Assembly: GCA_026125585.1 (NCBI GenBank) | Contig: JAHCLD010000005.1 | Span: 1-34,261, forward strand | Direction: 5' to 3' | Length of the DNA stretch: 34,261 nucleotides | Origin: Burkholderiales bacterium | GTDB lineage: Bacteria > Pseudomonadota > Gammaproteobacteria > Burkholderiales > SG8-41 | In this document: piece by piece, positions 18,075 through 25,466 of the stretch | Layout: the number at the start of each line of letters is the position of its first letter | How positions within the stretch are numbered: the first letter of the stretch is position 1 | Program-made: the position numbers and the translations under genes | The notes under the pieces: generated by a model | What the model was told of the DNA's origin: nothing | Seen by the model: the letters and a program-made list of their open reading frames with translations, nothing else | Databases searched by the model: none

Positions 18075-18584
18075 TTACCTGCCGACGGGCGCGGCATCGG
18101 TGAGCCGGTAGTACAGCCCCATCTCGTCGTTGCGCAGCAGCGCCAGGCGTCCGGAAACGACGATCGGCTCGAAACCGTATTTCACCGGCGTCTTCGCCCG
18201 CACCTCGACCACCTGCTCGGGACCGCCCGGCATGCAGAACGCGCAGGTCGGCGGCAGGGCCACCAGCAGGAAGCGCTTCTGCCGCTCGCCCATTTCCAGC
18301 GGCATCATGAAGCCCTGCAGCTTCACTTCCTGGCGATCCAGCGCGGACACGCTCCTGCCGAAGTCCGGGATGAAGCGGTCCTTCTGCTTCAGCGTCTTGA
18401 CGTCGGCCAGCGTCTTCCACGACACCACGCCCTTCAGTTCCGGCAGCGGCTTTGCCGCGTACGGCGACGGCGGCAGGCCGGCGTCGGCGTCGCGCTTCAT
18501 CAGATCCTTCGAGCCGGGCTGAAAACCCTGGGCGCCGAGCGGAACTGCCAGCAGGAGCATCAGGGCCATCACCCAGGGTTTCAT
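18075..18584 (-). CDS. DUF3299 periplasmic protein
   Basis: DUF3299 proteins are short exported proteins of unknown biochemistry that occur beside MacB-like ABC transporters in Zur-controlled loci; the Pseudomonas aeruginosa PA4063-PA4066 group is the model I recall. The 169-aa product has a signal peptide (MKPWVMALMLLLAVPLGAQG) and the family core QEVKLQGFMMPLEMGER followed by PPTCAFCMPGGPEQ, a CxxC motif. AAGGAG precedes the ATG in an AT-rich leader that duplicates the one before the copper chaperone gene. It may thus have its own promoter inside the operon. Confidence 0.88.
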   Translation of the reverse strand: MKPWVMALMLLLAVPLGAQGFQPGSKDLMKRDADAGLPPSPYAAKPLPELKGVVSWKTLADVKTLKQKDRFIPDFGRSVSALDRQEVKLQGFMMPLEMGERQKRFLLVALPPTCAFCMPGGPEQVVEVRAKTPVKYGFEPIVVSGRLALLRNDEMGLYYRLTDAAPVGR

Positions 18585-18620
18585 AAAAACTCCTTAATAA
18601 TCAAATACTTATAAAATACC
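18585..18620 (-). promoter_or_regulatory. AT-rich leader of DUF3299, duplicate of the copper-operon leader
   Basis: The minus strand carries GTATTTTATAAGTATTTG (18602-18619) and then a 17-nt T-rich ribosome-site segment ending at the ATG. It matches 12046-12081 at 30 of 36 positions with no gaps. It fills nearly all of the 39-bp gap between the His-rich gene and DUF3299. A TTGACA lies just upstream, near 18621-18626. Probable promoter or operator. Confidence 0.6.
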
Positions 18621-18623
18621 GTG

Positions 18624-18914
18624 TCAATGGCGATGCTTCATGCCGCAGTATTTCCCGATCGCCAGCCCTTTGCAATCCTTGGCAAGCTGGGCGTGGCAGG
18701 TTTTCTCCGATTGGCCGCCCTCCAGGCATTTCGCGGCATTGAGATGGGCTTCCGCCATCGCGCGGTGATCGGCGACATCCTTCTTGATCTCGGCGGCGCT
18801 GTGCGGCTTGTTCCCCTTCTTGTGGTCATGGTCATGCGCGAACACCGGCATCGCAACCGCCAGCGCCAGGATTGCCGCCACCATCATCATGCCGCCATTT
18901 TTTTCCGGATGCAT
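18624..18914 (-). CDS. Small His/Cys-rich periplasmic protein
   Basis: No named family is recognised. The 96-aa product has a signal peptide (ends MPVFA), a metal-binding-looking start of the mature protein (HDHDHKKGNKPH), a helical middle and four Cys, ending YCGMKHRH. It could bind and pass on metal in the periplasm. Two ATGs compete: AGGAG directly abuts the ATG at 18920, while the ATG at 18914 has the usual six-base spacing and is preferred. It lies between the ABC permease gene (41 bp upstream) and DUF3299. Confidence 0.8.
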   Translation of the reverse strand: MHPEKNGGMMMVAAILALAVAMPVFAHDHDHKKGNKPHSAAEIKKDVADHRAMAEAHLNAAKCLEGGQSEKTCHAQLAKDCKGLAIGKYCGMKHRH

Positions 18915-18955
18915 CTTCATCTCCTGTTTGAACTGCGTTGAAAAAACTTCCTGCA

Positions 18956-20170
18956 TCAGCCCCGGGCCAGCGTGCCGGCGATGTCGGTGCGGTAGGCGCG
19001 CCAGGCCGGCAGCAGCGCGGCCACGATCCCGGTTCCCAGCGCCAGCGCGACGACCCACAGCTCTTCCGCCACCCAGGCGAAGCCGGTGATTTCGGCCTGC
19101 TGCGCCGCCTTCAGCGCATGGCCCAGACCTTCCGCCATCGCGTGGCCGAGCACGAGCCCCAGCGCCGCGCCCAGCAGGGCCAGCAGCAATCCCTCGAACA
19201 GCAGCAGCAACAGCAGCCGGCGCGGGCTCGCGCCCAGCGTGCGCATCACCGCGAGGTCGTAGCGCCGCTCGTTCAGCGCGTTGTAGAGCGCGATGAACAC
19301 GCTCAGCCCGGCGCTGAGGATCAGCACCAGCGCGAAGGCGCGCAGCACGTCGACGCCGACGCCGATCAGGCTGAACAGCCGCGCCGTTTCGTACGCCGGC
19401 GACGCCGCCTGCATGCCGGTGTTGCCGTTGATGTAGCGCGGCAGGATCGCCGCCGCCAGCGGTGAGGCGTACTGCAGCAGCAGCGCGGTGAATTCCTTCT
19501 CTTCGTCGCCGAGCTGCCGCTCGATGTCGGTCACGTCCCTGATGTCGTGGTGCTCGGCGTGCACCACCCACACGCTCTGGTAGGACGAGAGCACCAGGCG
19601 GTCGAGCACGGTGCCGCTGCGCTCGAGCACGCCGACGACCCGGTACGGATGATCCTCGTGGACGTGGCTGCCGCTGTCGCCGAGGCCGTGCGCGCCGTGG
19701 AATTCGGCGCCGACGCCGAATCCGGTGCGCGCGGCGACTTCGGCGCCGAGCACCGCCTCCATCGGCGCCTGCCACATCCGGCCGGCGGCGATTTTCGCGC
19801 CGTAGTGCCCGACGTAATCCGGCGTCGTGCCGACGATGCGATAGCCGCGGTAGCTGTCGCCCAGCGCCAGCGGAATGGCCTTCTTCACCGCGCGGTGGCG
19901 CGAGATCTCCTGCGCCTCCTTCCAGGCGATGTTCCCGGTCGGCACGTCGATGTGGTAGATCGCCGACAGGATGATCTGCAGCGGGCTGCCCTTGGCGCCG
20001 ACGGCGAGGTCGATGCCGCGCGCGTCGCGCTGCATGCGCTCCTCGAGCTGGTGGGTCGCCAGCAGCAGCAGCACGATGGTGCCGACGCCCAGCGCCAGCA
20101 GCAGCACGTTGAGCAGCGTCGCCAGCGGCCGCGCGCGCAGGTACGAAAGACCGACGGTCGCGATGTTCAT
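18956..20170 (-). CDS. ABC transporter permease, FtsX/MacB type, with His-rich loop
   Basis: This 404-aa permease has an N-terminal membrane helix (LATLLNVLLLALGVGTIVLLL), a large periplasmic domain, and three C-terminal helices with the FtsX-type RRYDLAVMRTLGASPRRLLL. The periplasmic domain is rich in His (HGAHGLGDSGSHVHEDHPY, VVHAEHHDIRD), which is unusual for this family and suits metal handling. The ATG overlaps the TGA of the ATPase gene. It resembles the MacB-like permease of Zur-regulated clusters. Whether it imports metal, exports a ligand or moves lipoproteins is not settled by sequence. Confidence 0.9.
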   Translation of the reverse strand: MNIATVGLSYLRARPLATLLNVLLLALGVGTIVLLLLATHQLEERMQRDARGIDLAVGAKGSPLQIILSAIYHIDVPTGNIAWKEAQEISRHRAVKKAIPLALGDSYRGYRIVGTTPDYVGHYGAKIAAGRMWQAPMEAVLGAEVAARTGFGVGAEFHGAHGLGDSGSHVHEDHPYRVVGVLERSGTVLDRLVLSSYQSVWVVHAEHHDIRDVTDIERQLGDEEKEFTALLLQYASPLAAAILPRYINGNTGMQAASPAYETARLFSLIGVGVDVLRAFALVLILSAGLSVFIALYNALNERRYDLAVMRTLGASPRRLLLLLLFEGLLLALLGAALGLVLGHAMAEGLGHALKAAQQAEITGFAWVAEELWVVALALGTGIVAALLPAWRAYRTDIAGTLARG

Positions 20171-20805
20171 GCGCGCCCCCCCAGGTCGTAATGATGCGCA
20201 ACGCGCGACTTGATGCGCCGGTCGTGGGTGGCGATCAGCAGCGTCGCGTTGCAGGCCGCCGCCTGCGCCTGCAGCAGTTCCAGCGCCTGCAGGCAGCGCG
20301 CGTCGTCGAGGTTCGAGGTCGGTTCGTCGGCCAGCAGCAGTTGCGGGCGGTTGACCACCGCGCGCGCGATGGCGACGCGCTGCGCCTGGCCGAAGGACAG
20401 CTCATGCGGCTTCGCCGCCCCCTTGCCGCCAAGGTCGAGGCCGTCGAGCACTTCATCGATCCGTCGCCGGTCCTGCGGCAGCCCGGCGAGGTACTGCGCG
20501 AGCAGCAGGTTGTGCGCCACGTCGAGGCTGGGAATCAGGTGCAGCCGCTGCAGCACGATGCCGATGTGCCGGCCGCGGAAGCGGTCCAGCGCCTGCGCGC
20601 GCAGCGCTCCGATATCCTGCCCCGCCACGGTCACCGTGCCGGCCGCGGGCCGCAAAATGCCGGCCAGCGCGTGCAGCAGCGTGGTCTTGCCGCTGCCCGA
20701 AGGCCCGAGCAGCAGCCAGTGTTCGCCCTGGGCCGCACGCCAGGCATCGACGTGCAGCACCTCGGCTCCGTCATAGGCATGGCTCACACCGTGCAATTCG
20801 AACAA
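20167..20805 (-). CDS. ABC transporter ATP-binding protein, LolD/MacB type
   Basis: This is the ATPase partner of the adjoining permease. The 212-aa product has Walker A GPSGSGKTT (34-42), the Q-loop region, a signature LSFGQAQRV (LSFGQ rather than LSGGQ), Walker B LLLADEPTSNLD and the switch His in IATHDRR. The start chosen is a TTG two bases after the CobW gene stop, with GGAGGA about seven bases upstream; no ATG fits. The end overlaps the permease start (ATGA). Coupled on both sides in the zinc operon. Confidence 0.92.
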   Translation of the reverse strand: MFELHGVSHAYDGAEVLHVDAWRAAQGEHWLLLGPSGSGKTTLLHALAGILRPAAGTVTVAGQDIGALRAQALDRFRGRHIGIVLQRLHLIPSLDVAHNLLLAQYLAGLPQDRRRIDEVLDGLDLGGKGAAKPHELSFGQAQRVAIARAVVNRPQLLLADEPTSNLDDARCLQALELLQAQAAACNATLLIATHDRRIKSRVAHHYDLGGRA

Positions 20806-20807
20806 AT

Positions 20808-22034
20808 CTATTCCTCCTCGATGCGGGTCCAGACGGGAAAAGGATCGGGATAGGAACACCAGGCCGCCGGCCCCTGCGCCATCTCGTCCGCGGTCAGCAG
20901 GCAGTCCTCCAGCGACTTTTCGATGGCCGCCCGGTCCATGCCGATCCCGATGAACACCAGTTCCTGCCGGCGGTCGCCCCAGGGTTCGACCCACTTGGTG
21001 CCGACAAGTTTGAGGTATTCGTCTTCCTTCGGCCAGTCTTCGCGGTCGACGGCGACCCACCACAGCCCCGCGGCCGCGTGGCGACAGACACCGCCGGCCT
21101 GCGACCACGACGCGGCGAAGTCCATGCGCGAGGCGAGCCAGAAATAACCTTTCGAGCGCAGCACGCCGTCCCACTCCGAGTGGATCAGGTCCCAGAAACG
21201 CTGCGGATGGAAGGGCCGGCGCGCGTGATAGACAAAGCTCGAAATGCCGTATTCCTCGGTCTCCGGCAGATGCTCGCCGCGCATCTCCTTGAGCCAGCCC
21301 GGCGCCGCGGAAGCGCGTTCGAAGTCGAAGCGGCCGGTGTCGAGGATTTTGCCCAGCGGCACTTCGCCGAACTTCGAAACCACGATCTCCGCCTCCGGAT
21401 TGAGGGTGTGCAGGATGGAAACCAGCCGTGCCATCCCGTCCACCGTCACCAGGTCGCCCTTGTTGACGACGATCACGTCGGCGAATTCGATCTGATCGAC
21501 CAGCAGGTCGACCACGGTGCGCTCGTCTTCCCCGCCGAGGCTCTCGCCGCGGTCCCGAAGGAAATCGCTCGAAGCGTAATCCTTCAGGAAATTGAAGGCA
21601 TCGACCACGGTGACCATCGTGTCCAGCCGCGCGACATCCGACAGGCTGCGGTCTTCCTCGTCGCGGAAGGTGAAGGTCTCCGCGACCGGCAGCGGTTCCG
21701 AGATACCGGTCGATTCGATCAGCAGGTAGTCGAAGCGGCCCTCGGCGGCCAGCTTGTTGATCTCGACCAGCAGGTCCTCGCGCAGCGTGCAGCAGATGCA
21801 GCCGTTGGACATCTCGACGAGTTTTTCCTCGGACCGGGACAGCGCGGCGCCGCCCTCGCGCACCAGTTGGGCGTCAATGTTCACTTCCGACATGTCGTTG
21901 ACGATCACCGCGACGCGCCGGCCTTCACGGTTGTTGAGCACGTGATTGAGCAGCGTGGTCTTGCCGGCGCCGAGAAACCCGGACAGCACCGTCACCGGCA
22001 AGCGCGCCGCATCCCCGGCCGCGTTCCTGTTCAT
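20808..22034 (-). CDS. CobW/ZigA-type zinc metallochaperone GTPase
   Basis: COG0523 GTPases of this subgroup deliver zinc to client proteins under starvation. The 408-aa product has Walker [10 protein letters not shown] (19-27), the metal motif C79-I-C81-C82 (NGCICC), the G-domain motif NKGD, and a C-terminal CobW domain with [20 protein letters not shown]. The start at 22034 is set by GGAGG eight bases upstream; a GTG at 22055 is possible but less well placed. It lies between a 93-aa gene and the ABC ATPase. Zinc rather than cobalt is inferred from neighbours (ZIP, Zur-like, DksA2-like). Confidence 0.93.
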   Translation of the reverse strand: MNRNAAGDAARLPVTVLSGFLGAGKTTLLNHVLNNREGRRVAVIVNDMSEVNIDAQLVREGGAALSRSEEKLVEMSNGCICCTLREDLLVEINKLAAEGRFDYLLIESTGISEPLPVAETFTFRDEEDRSLSDVARLDTMVTVVDAFNFLKDYASSDFLRDRGESLGGEDERTVVDLLVDQIEFADVIVVNKGDLVTVDGMARLVSILHTLNPEAEIVVSKFGEVPLGKILDTGRFDFERASAAPGWLKEMRGEHLPETEEYGISSFVYHARRPFHPQRFWDLIHSEWDGVLRSKGYFWLASRMDFAASWSQAGGVCRHAAAGLWWVAVDREDWPKEDEYLKLVGTKWVEPWGDRRQELVFIGIGMDRAAIEKSLEDCLLTADEMAQGPAAWCSYPDPFPVWTRIEEE

Positions 22035-22051
22035 CCCGGAGGCCTCCGCAA

Positions 22052-22333
22052 TCACTGGCGCGTCTGGCCGGCGCCGGTGTGCGTTTCGACGATGTGCGAG
22101 GCCAGTTGGCCGAGCACGCCGGCCACGCCGAGGGGGCCGTAGGCCTCCACCAGCCGCGGCAGCAGCTCCGCAATCAGCGCCGCGTTGACAGCGGCGCGGT
22201 CGATGCCGTGCTGCTCGCAGCGCGTGAACGCGGCGCGGAGTTCCGCCACGGCGCGGGCGTGCTGCTCGGCGGCGGCCTGCGCCCCCGCCTCCGCACCGGC
22301 CCGATCCTGGTTGAAGGTCTGCATGGGATTCAT
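22052..22333 (-). CDS. Uncharacterised 93-aa protein in the zinc operon
   Basis: No family is recognised. The protein is soluble and mostly helical with Ala-rich segments ([20 protein letters not shown]), a single Cys, and a C-terminal [20 protein letters not shown] region. The ATG lies one base after the DUF1826 stop; GAGG eleven bases upstream is a loose ribosome site. The tight spacing to DUF1826 and the CobW gene argues for a real, co-expressed gene. Confidence 0.7.
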   Translation of the reverse strand: MNPMQTFNQDRAGAEAGAQAAAEQHARAVAELRAAFTRCEQHGIDRAAVNAALIAELLPRLVEAYGPLGVAGVLGQLASHIVETHTGAGQTRQ

Positions 22334-22334
22334 T

Positions 22335-22997
22335 TCACGATACCTCGTCGAGACAGAGTCTGAGCCTGCGCGCGCCGGTGCCTTCCACCGGCGGCGAGCG
22401 ATGGACGATGCCGTTGCCGGCGTTGCCCGGATAGGATTCACCCTTCTGCAGCAGCACCCACCAGGGCCGCGCGGTGCGGATGTCCGACTGGCGCGGCACG
22501 ATCGCGCGGTTGGCGGCGTCGAAGGCGCGGCCCTGCGCCGTCAACTGGTCGCGGCGGACGTCGCCATTGCCGGCCCACTGCGTGCCGAATCCGCTGTAGG
22601 TCACCAGCATGCGCAGCCCCGCGGCATCGACATGGAACAGCCGGCATGCGTCCGTGGCGACCGTTTCCAGGTGCGCCCGGACGGCGCGCCGTCCCATGAC
22701 CACGCCGAAGCGGCGGACCAGGAAATCGATGTCGGCGGCGAGCATGTCGCGTGCCGCGCCGGCCGGGCAGCCGTCGAGGAACATCCAGACATCGGGCTCC
22801 TGCGCGTCGAGCACCGCTTCGACGTCGCAATCCTCCGCGGCATTGAATCCGTCGACAACCGAAGCCAGCGCCGGATCCTGGTTCCTGCGCCAGATCACGA
22901 GATTGATGCCCGGATTGCGGATCGCGGAGAATTCCGCGGCGCTCCGCGCGTAGCGGAAATGGATGGACAGCACGTTCGACGCAGGCTCAGTGGCCAT
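22335..22997 (-). CDS. DUF1826 family protein
   Basis: DUF1826 proteins are uncharacterised cytoplasmic proteins found in Zur-type clusters. The 220-aa product contains INLVIWRRNQDP near the start, FHVDAAGLRMLVTYSGFGTQW in the middle, and the C-terminal GNGIVHRSPPVEGTGARRL, with conserved His that may bind metal. The ATG at 22997 lies 11 bases inside the end of the DksA-like gene, so the two are coupled; an upstream in-frame ATG (23039) would lie fully within that gene. Confidence 0.88.
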   Translation of the reverse strand: MATEPASNVLSIHFRYARSAAEFSAIRNPGINLVIWRRNQDPALASVVDGFNAAEDCDVEAVLDAQEPDVWMFLDGCPAGAARDMLAADIDFLVRRFGVVMGRRAVRAHLETVATDACRLFHVDAAGLRMLVTYSGFGTQWAGNGDVRRDQLTAQGRAFDAANRAIVPRQSDIRTARPWWVLLQKGESYPGNAGNGIVHRSPPVEGTGARRLRLCLDEVS

Positions 22998-23424
22998 ACA
23001 CGCGCTCCCGCTTCTCGCGCCGTTCCTGCGCCTCGACACAGAGGGTGGCGGTCGGCCTGGCCAGCAGCCGCTGCAGGCCGATCGGCTCGCCGGTTTCCTC
23101 GCACCAGCCGTAGGTCCCTTCGTCGATCATGGCCAGCGCCCGGTCGATTTTTTTCATCAGCTTGCGCTCGCGGTCCCGGGTCCGCAGCTCGATCGCCTGC
23201 TCCTCCTCCTGCGTCGCGCGGTCGTTGGGGTCGGTGGCGACTTCCGCCTGCCGCAGATGGCTGCTGGTCATGCCGACATTGGAGATCAACTCGTCGCGCA
23301 ACCGTCGCAGACGGTCCCGGAAAAACGCCTGCTGGGCCTCGTTCATGTAAGCCCGCTCCGGCATGGCGAGCAGTGCCTGCTCGTCGGCCGGCAGCCGGGA
23401 CGGGATTGCCTTCCGCGTTTTCAT
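22987..23424 (-). CDS. dksA2: DksA2-type (zinc-independent) transcription factor
   Basis: DksA binds the RNA polymerase secondary channel and, with ppGpp, controls rRNA and biosynthetic promoters. The 145-aa product keeps the coiled-coil tip D65-x2-D68-x-A70 (DPNDRA). The zinc finger has C108 and C129, but the partner positions are T111 and A132 with the normal 17-residue spacing. This C-T-C-A pattern is that of P. aeruginosa DksA2, which works without zinc. It sits just after the ZIP gene and a 66-aa gene, as expected for a paralogue made when zinc is scarce. The ATG overlaps the preceding stop (ATGA). Confidence 0.93.
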   Translation of the reverse strand: MKTRKAIPSRLPADEQALLAMPERAYMNEAQQAFFRDRLRRLRDELISNVGMTSSHLRQAEVATDPNDRATQEEEQAIELRTRDRERKLMKKIDRALAMIDEGTYGWCEETGEPIGLQRLLARPTATLCVEAQERREKRERVYGH

Positions 23425-23621
23425 TTCCCGGGCTCCGGCGCCGGACGATCACTGTTGCCGGCCGCGCCGGATCCGCAGCCGGTCGCCGTTGTCCCGCCGC
23501 CATGCGCCGTGTCCCTGAGGACAGCGGTATCCCCGGACGCCACGGTCATCGCCGGCGCGAAACGCCCGACCACCAATCCCCGTCCGCGCTTTTCGATCCT
23601 GAGGTATCTGACGGTTTTCAT
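23421..23621 (-). CDS. Uncharacterised 66-aa protein between ZIP and dksA2
   Basis: I recognise no family. The product begins MKTVRYLRIEKRGRGLVVGR and ends with a low-complexity Gly/Thr/Pro region containing one Cys. The ATG is seven bases after the ZIP stop, with GAGAA as ribosome site, and the stop overlaps the dksA2 start. Position on both sides supports translation; function is unknown. Confidence 0.6.
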   Translation of the reverse strand: MKTVRYLRIEKRGRGLVVGRFAPAMTVASGDTAVLRDTAHGGGTTATGCGSGAAGNSDRPAPEPGK

Positions 23622-23628
23622 GGCGTTC

Positions 23629-24399
23629 TCAATGCGAATGCAGCAGCGTGTGCGACAACAGGATCGTGCCGATCCCCGCACCGATGAACACGACCTGCAC
23701 CGCGCTGCTGCGGGCATCGCTGCGGCGGTGCATCTCCGGAATCAGGTCCGCCACGGCGATATAGATGAAACTTGCGGCAGCGAGCACCAGCACGTACGGC
23801 ATCGCCTCACGCGCGTCATCCAGCGCGAAGTAGCCCAGCACGCCGCCGGCGAGCGACATCAGGCTGGACGCAAAATTGAGCAGCAGTGCCTTCCGGCGGC
23901 TGTAGCCGGCGTGCAGCAGCACCATGAAGTCACCCACCTCCTGCGGGATTTCATGGGCGATGATCGCCAGCGTGGTCGCCACACCCAGCGCAGTGTCGGT
24001 CATGAAAGCCGCGGCGATCAACACGCCATCGACGAAGTTGTGGAAACCGTCGCCGATGACGATCAGCATCCCGGTCCGGCTGTTGTGGCCGCCGCCCGAG
24101 CTGCCATGGTCGTGGCCGTGCCGCCACAGCGCCGCCTTTTCCAGCAGGAAAAAACCGAGCAGCCCGGCGAGCGTGACCGCGAACAGGCCTTCGATGCTGT
24201 CGGCCTGGGAGAACGCTTCCGGCAGCAGGTGCAGGAAGGCCGCGGCCAGCAGGACACCTGCGGCGTAGCTCACCATCGGCGCGAGCCAGCGCGACAGCAG
24301 GGCAAAGGACAACAGGCCCGCCGCGAGCAGGCTCAGCATGCCGCCGGCCAGCGTCGCAAGAATGATCCAAACGAGAACGGTGTCGATGACACTCTCCAA
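23629..24399 (-). CDS. ZIP family zinc/divalent-metal transporter
   Basis: ZIP proteins move Zn(II) and related ions into the cytoplasm. The 256-aa product has about eight membrane helices and the metal-site helices GDGFHNFVDGV (His120, Asn121, Asp124) and HEIPQEVGDF (His149, Glu150, Glu154). The loop between helices 3 and 4 is His-rich (HGHDHGSSGGGH). The start is taken as the TTG at 24399; no in-frame ATG or GTG exists nearby, and no Shine-Dalgarno precedes it. A TGCAA-N5-TTGCA site lies four bases upstream, so the mRNA may have a very short leader. Confidence 0.93.
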   Translation of the reverse strand: MESVIDTVLVWIILATLAGGMLSLLAAGLLSFALLSRWLAPMVSYAAGVLLAAAFLHLLPEAFSQADSIEGLFAVTLAGLLGFFLLEKAALWRHGHDHGSSGGGHNSRTGMLIVIGDGFHNFVDGVLIAAAFMTDTALGVATTLAIIAHEIPQEVGDFMVLLHAGYSRRKALLLNFASSLMSLAGGVLGYFALDDAREAMPYVLVLAAASFIYIAVADLIPEMHRRSDARSSAVQVVFIGAGIGTILLSHTLLHSH

Positions 24400-24402
24400 T
24401 AT

Positions 24403-24417
24403 TGCAATCTAGTTGCA
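24403..24417. promoter_or_regulatory. Candidate Zur-type operator at the ZIP promoter
   Basis: TGCAATCTAGTTGCA is a perfect TGCAA-N5-TTGCA inverted repeat. On the minus strand it lies immediately after a -10-like CATAAT (24417-24422), so it would cover the transcription start. Two similar sites lie at 29812-29826 and 29851-29865. Confidence 0.65.
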
Positions 24418-24421
24418 TTAT

Positions 24422-24440
24422 GGCGCAAAAAAAATGCGCC
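24422..24440. other. Hairpin between the Zur-like gene and ZIP
   Basis: GGCGCA (22-27 of 24400) and TGCGCC (35-40) form a perfect 6-bp stem around seven A (seven T on the minus strand). It may end the regulator transcript or fold in the ZIP promoter spacer. There is no T run after the stem, so a normal terminator is not shown. Confidence 0.45.
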
Positions 24441-24452
24441 GACCAGCATTCC

Positions 24453-24920
24453 TCAGTGGGAGTGGCGCTGGGAGCGTGTACCGGGGCGCGCGGGCACGCA
24501 GCCTGCGCAAAGTCCCTTGACCGTGAGTTCCACCTGCTGCTGCCGATAACCGGCCGGGAGTTTGACGGACGGCTTCGCCGCCACCGGCTCCAGGCACAGC
24601 ACCTGCCCGCAGTCGCTGCACTGGAAATGCGCATGCGGCCCTGGGTGGGCGTGGCCCGCCGCATTGAAACGCCAGACACGGTCGTCGCCGGCGATCTTGT
24701 GCGCCAGACCGTGCTCCGTCAGCCACTCCAGCACGCGGTAGATGGTGACCCGGTTCACTTCGCGCGAAGCCGGCAGGCGGGACTCGACTTCCGTGTGCGT
24801 CAGCGCGCGTTCGGCGGCCAGCAGCACGGCAAGCACCATGATGCGCGGCCGCGTCATCCGCGCACCGGTGCCGCGTATGGCCTCTTCCGCCGTATCGAGA
24901 TGGTCGCGTTTCATGGGCAT
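24453..24920 (-). CDS. zur: Fur-family regulator, Zur-like
   Basis: Fur-family repressors bind DNA when metal-loaded. The 155-aa product (start at 24920, MPMKRDH; 24914 also possible) has a winged helix (MTRPRIMVLAVLLAAERALT, VNRVTIYRVLEWLTEHGL) and a dimerisation domain. Structural zinc ligands are present: C101-x2-C104 and C138-x2-C141. The sensor-site segment is HAHPGPHAHFQC. Zur rather than Fur is inferred from its place between exbD and a ZIP gene and next to dksA2. It has a 114-bp gap upstream that could hold its own promoter. Confidence 0.87.
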   Translation of the reverse strand: MPMKRDHLDTAEEAIRGTGARMTRPRIMVLAVLLAAERALTHTEVESRLPASREVNRVTIYRVLEWLTEHGLAHKIAGDDRVWRFNAAGHAHPGPHAHFQCSDCGQVLCLEPVAAKPSVKLPAGYRQQQVELTVKGLCAGCVPARPGTRSQRHSH

Positions 24921-25034
24921 TTGCCGGAACTGGATACGATTAGAGCACAGACCAGACAGCCCCGCCAATGAGGGTTGAATTTACTCCATAAAAAACAACG
25001 TGTTGATAAATTTCACCGGCTCCCGGAATCCGCA

Positions 25035-25466
25035 TCACTCCCCTGCGGACAACAGCTTCGGATCTGTCACGAATCCGATCTTGCTGATGCCCGCATTCTG
25101 CGCCGTGGACATCACCCAGGCCAGTTTCTGGTAACGCGTGTCGCGGTCCGCGCGCAAATGCAGCTCCGGCTGCGGGTCGCCTGCGGCCGCCGCGGCAAAC
25201 CGTGCCGCGAGCTCGTCGTCGTCCACCGGCTGATTGTTCCAGAACGCCGCGCCTTTCGCGTCGATGGCAAGCGTGATGGCATCCGGCTTTTCCGGATTGA
25301 GCCGGCTCTGTGCCTTGGGCAGATCGATCTTCACCGCATGGGTGAACAATGGCGCAGTCACCATGAATATGATCAGCAGCACGAGCATCACGTCCACCAG
25401 CGGCGTGGTGTTGATCTCGCCCATCAATTGCTCTTCGCTGCCGCCGGAAAGTCCGCCGAAAGCCAT
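25035..25466 (-). CDS. exbD: Biopolymer transport protein ExbD
   Basis: ExbD is the proton-coupled partner of ExbB that energises TonB. The 143-aa product has one membrane helix (PLVDVMLVLLIIFMVTAPL) with the essential Asp in LVDVML, preceded by GEINTTP, and a periplasmic domain with ADRDTRYQKLAWVM. The ATG at 25466 overlaps the exbB stop, and GGAGG five bases upstream fixes the start over the GTG three bases before it. Confidence 0.95.
   Translation of the reverse strand: MAFGGLSGGSEEQLMGEINTTPLVDVMLVLLIIFMVTAPLFTHAVKIDLPKAQSRLNPEKPDAITLAIDAKGAAFWNNQPVDDDELAARFAAAAAGDPQPELHLRADRDTRYQKLAWVMSTAQNAGISKIGFVTDPKLLSAGE

Noticed and set aside
15420-18614. A 1064-codon open frame on the plus strand
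   Set aside because: It runs antisense through znuD, the His-rich gene and DUF3299, has no recognisable domains and is composed of Arg/Ala/Gly/His-rich sequence typical of GC-rich antisense frames.
24996-25005. CAACGTGTTG as a regulator site or terminator between exbD and the Zur-like gene
   Set aside because: A four-base half site followed by T on the minus strand; too short, and unlike the TGCAA-type sites.
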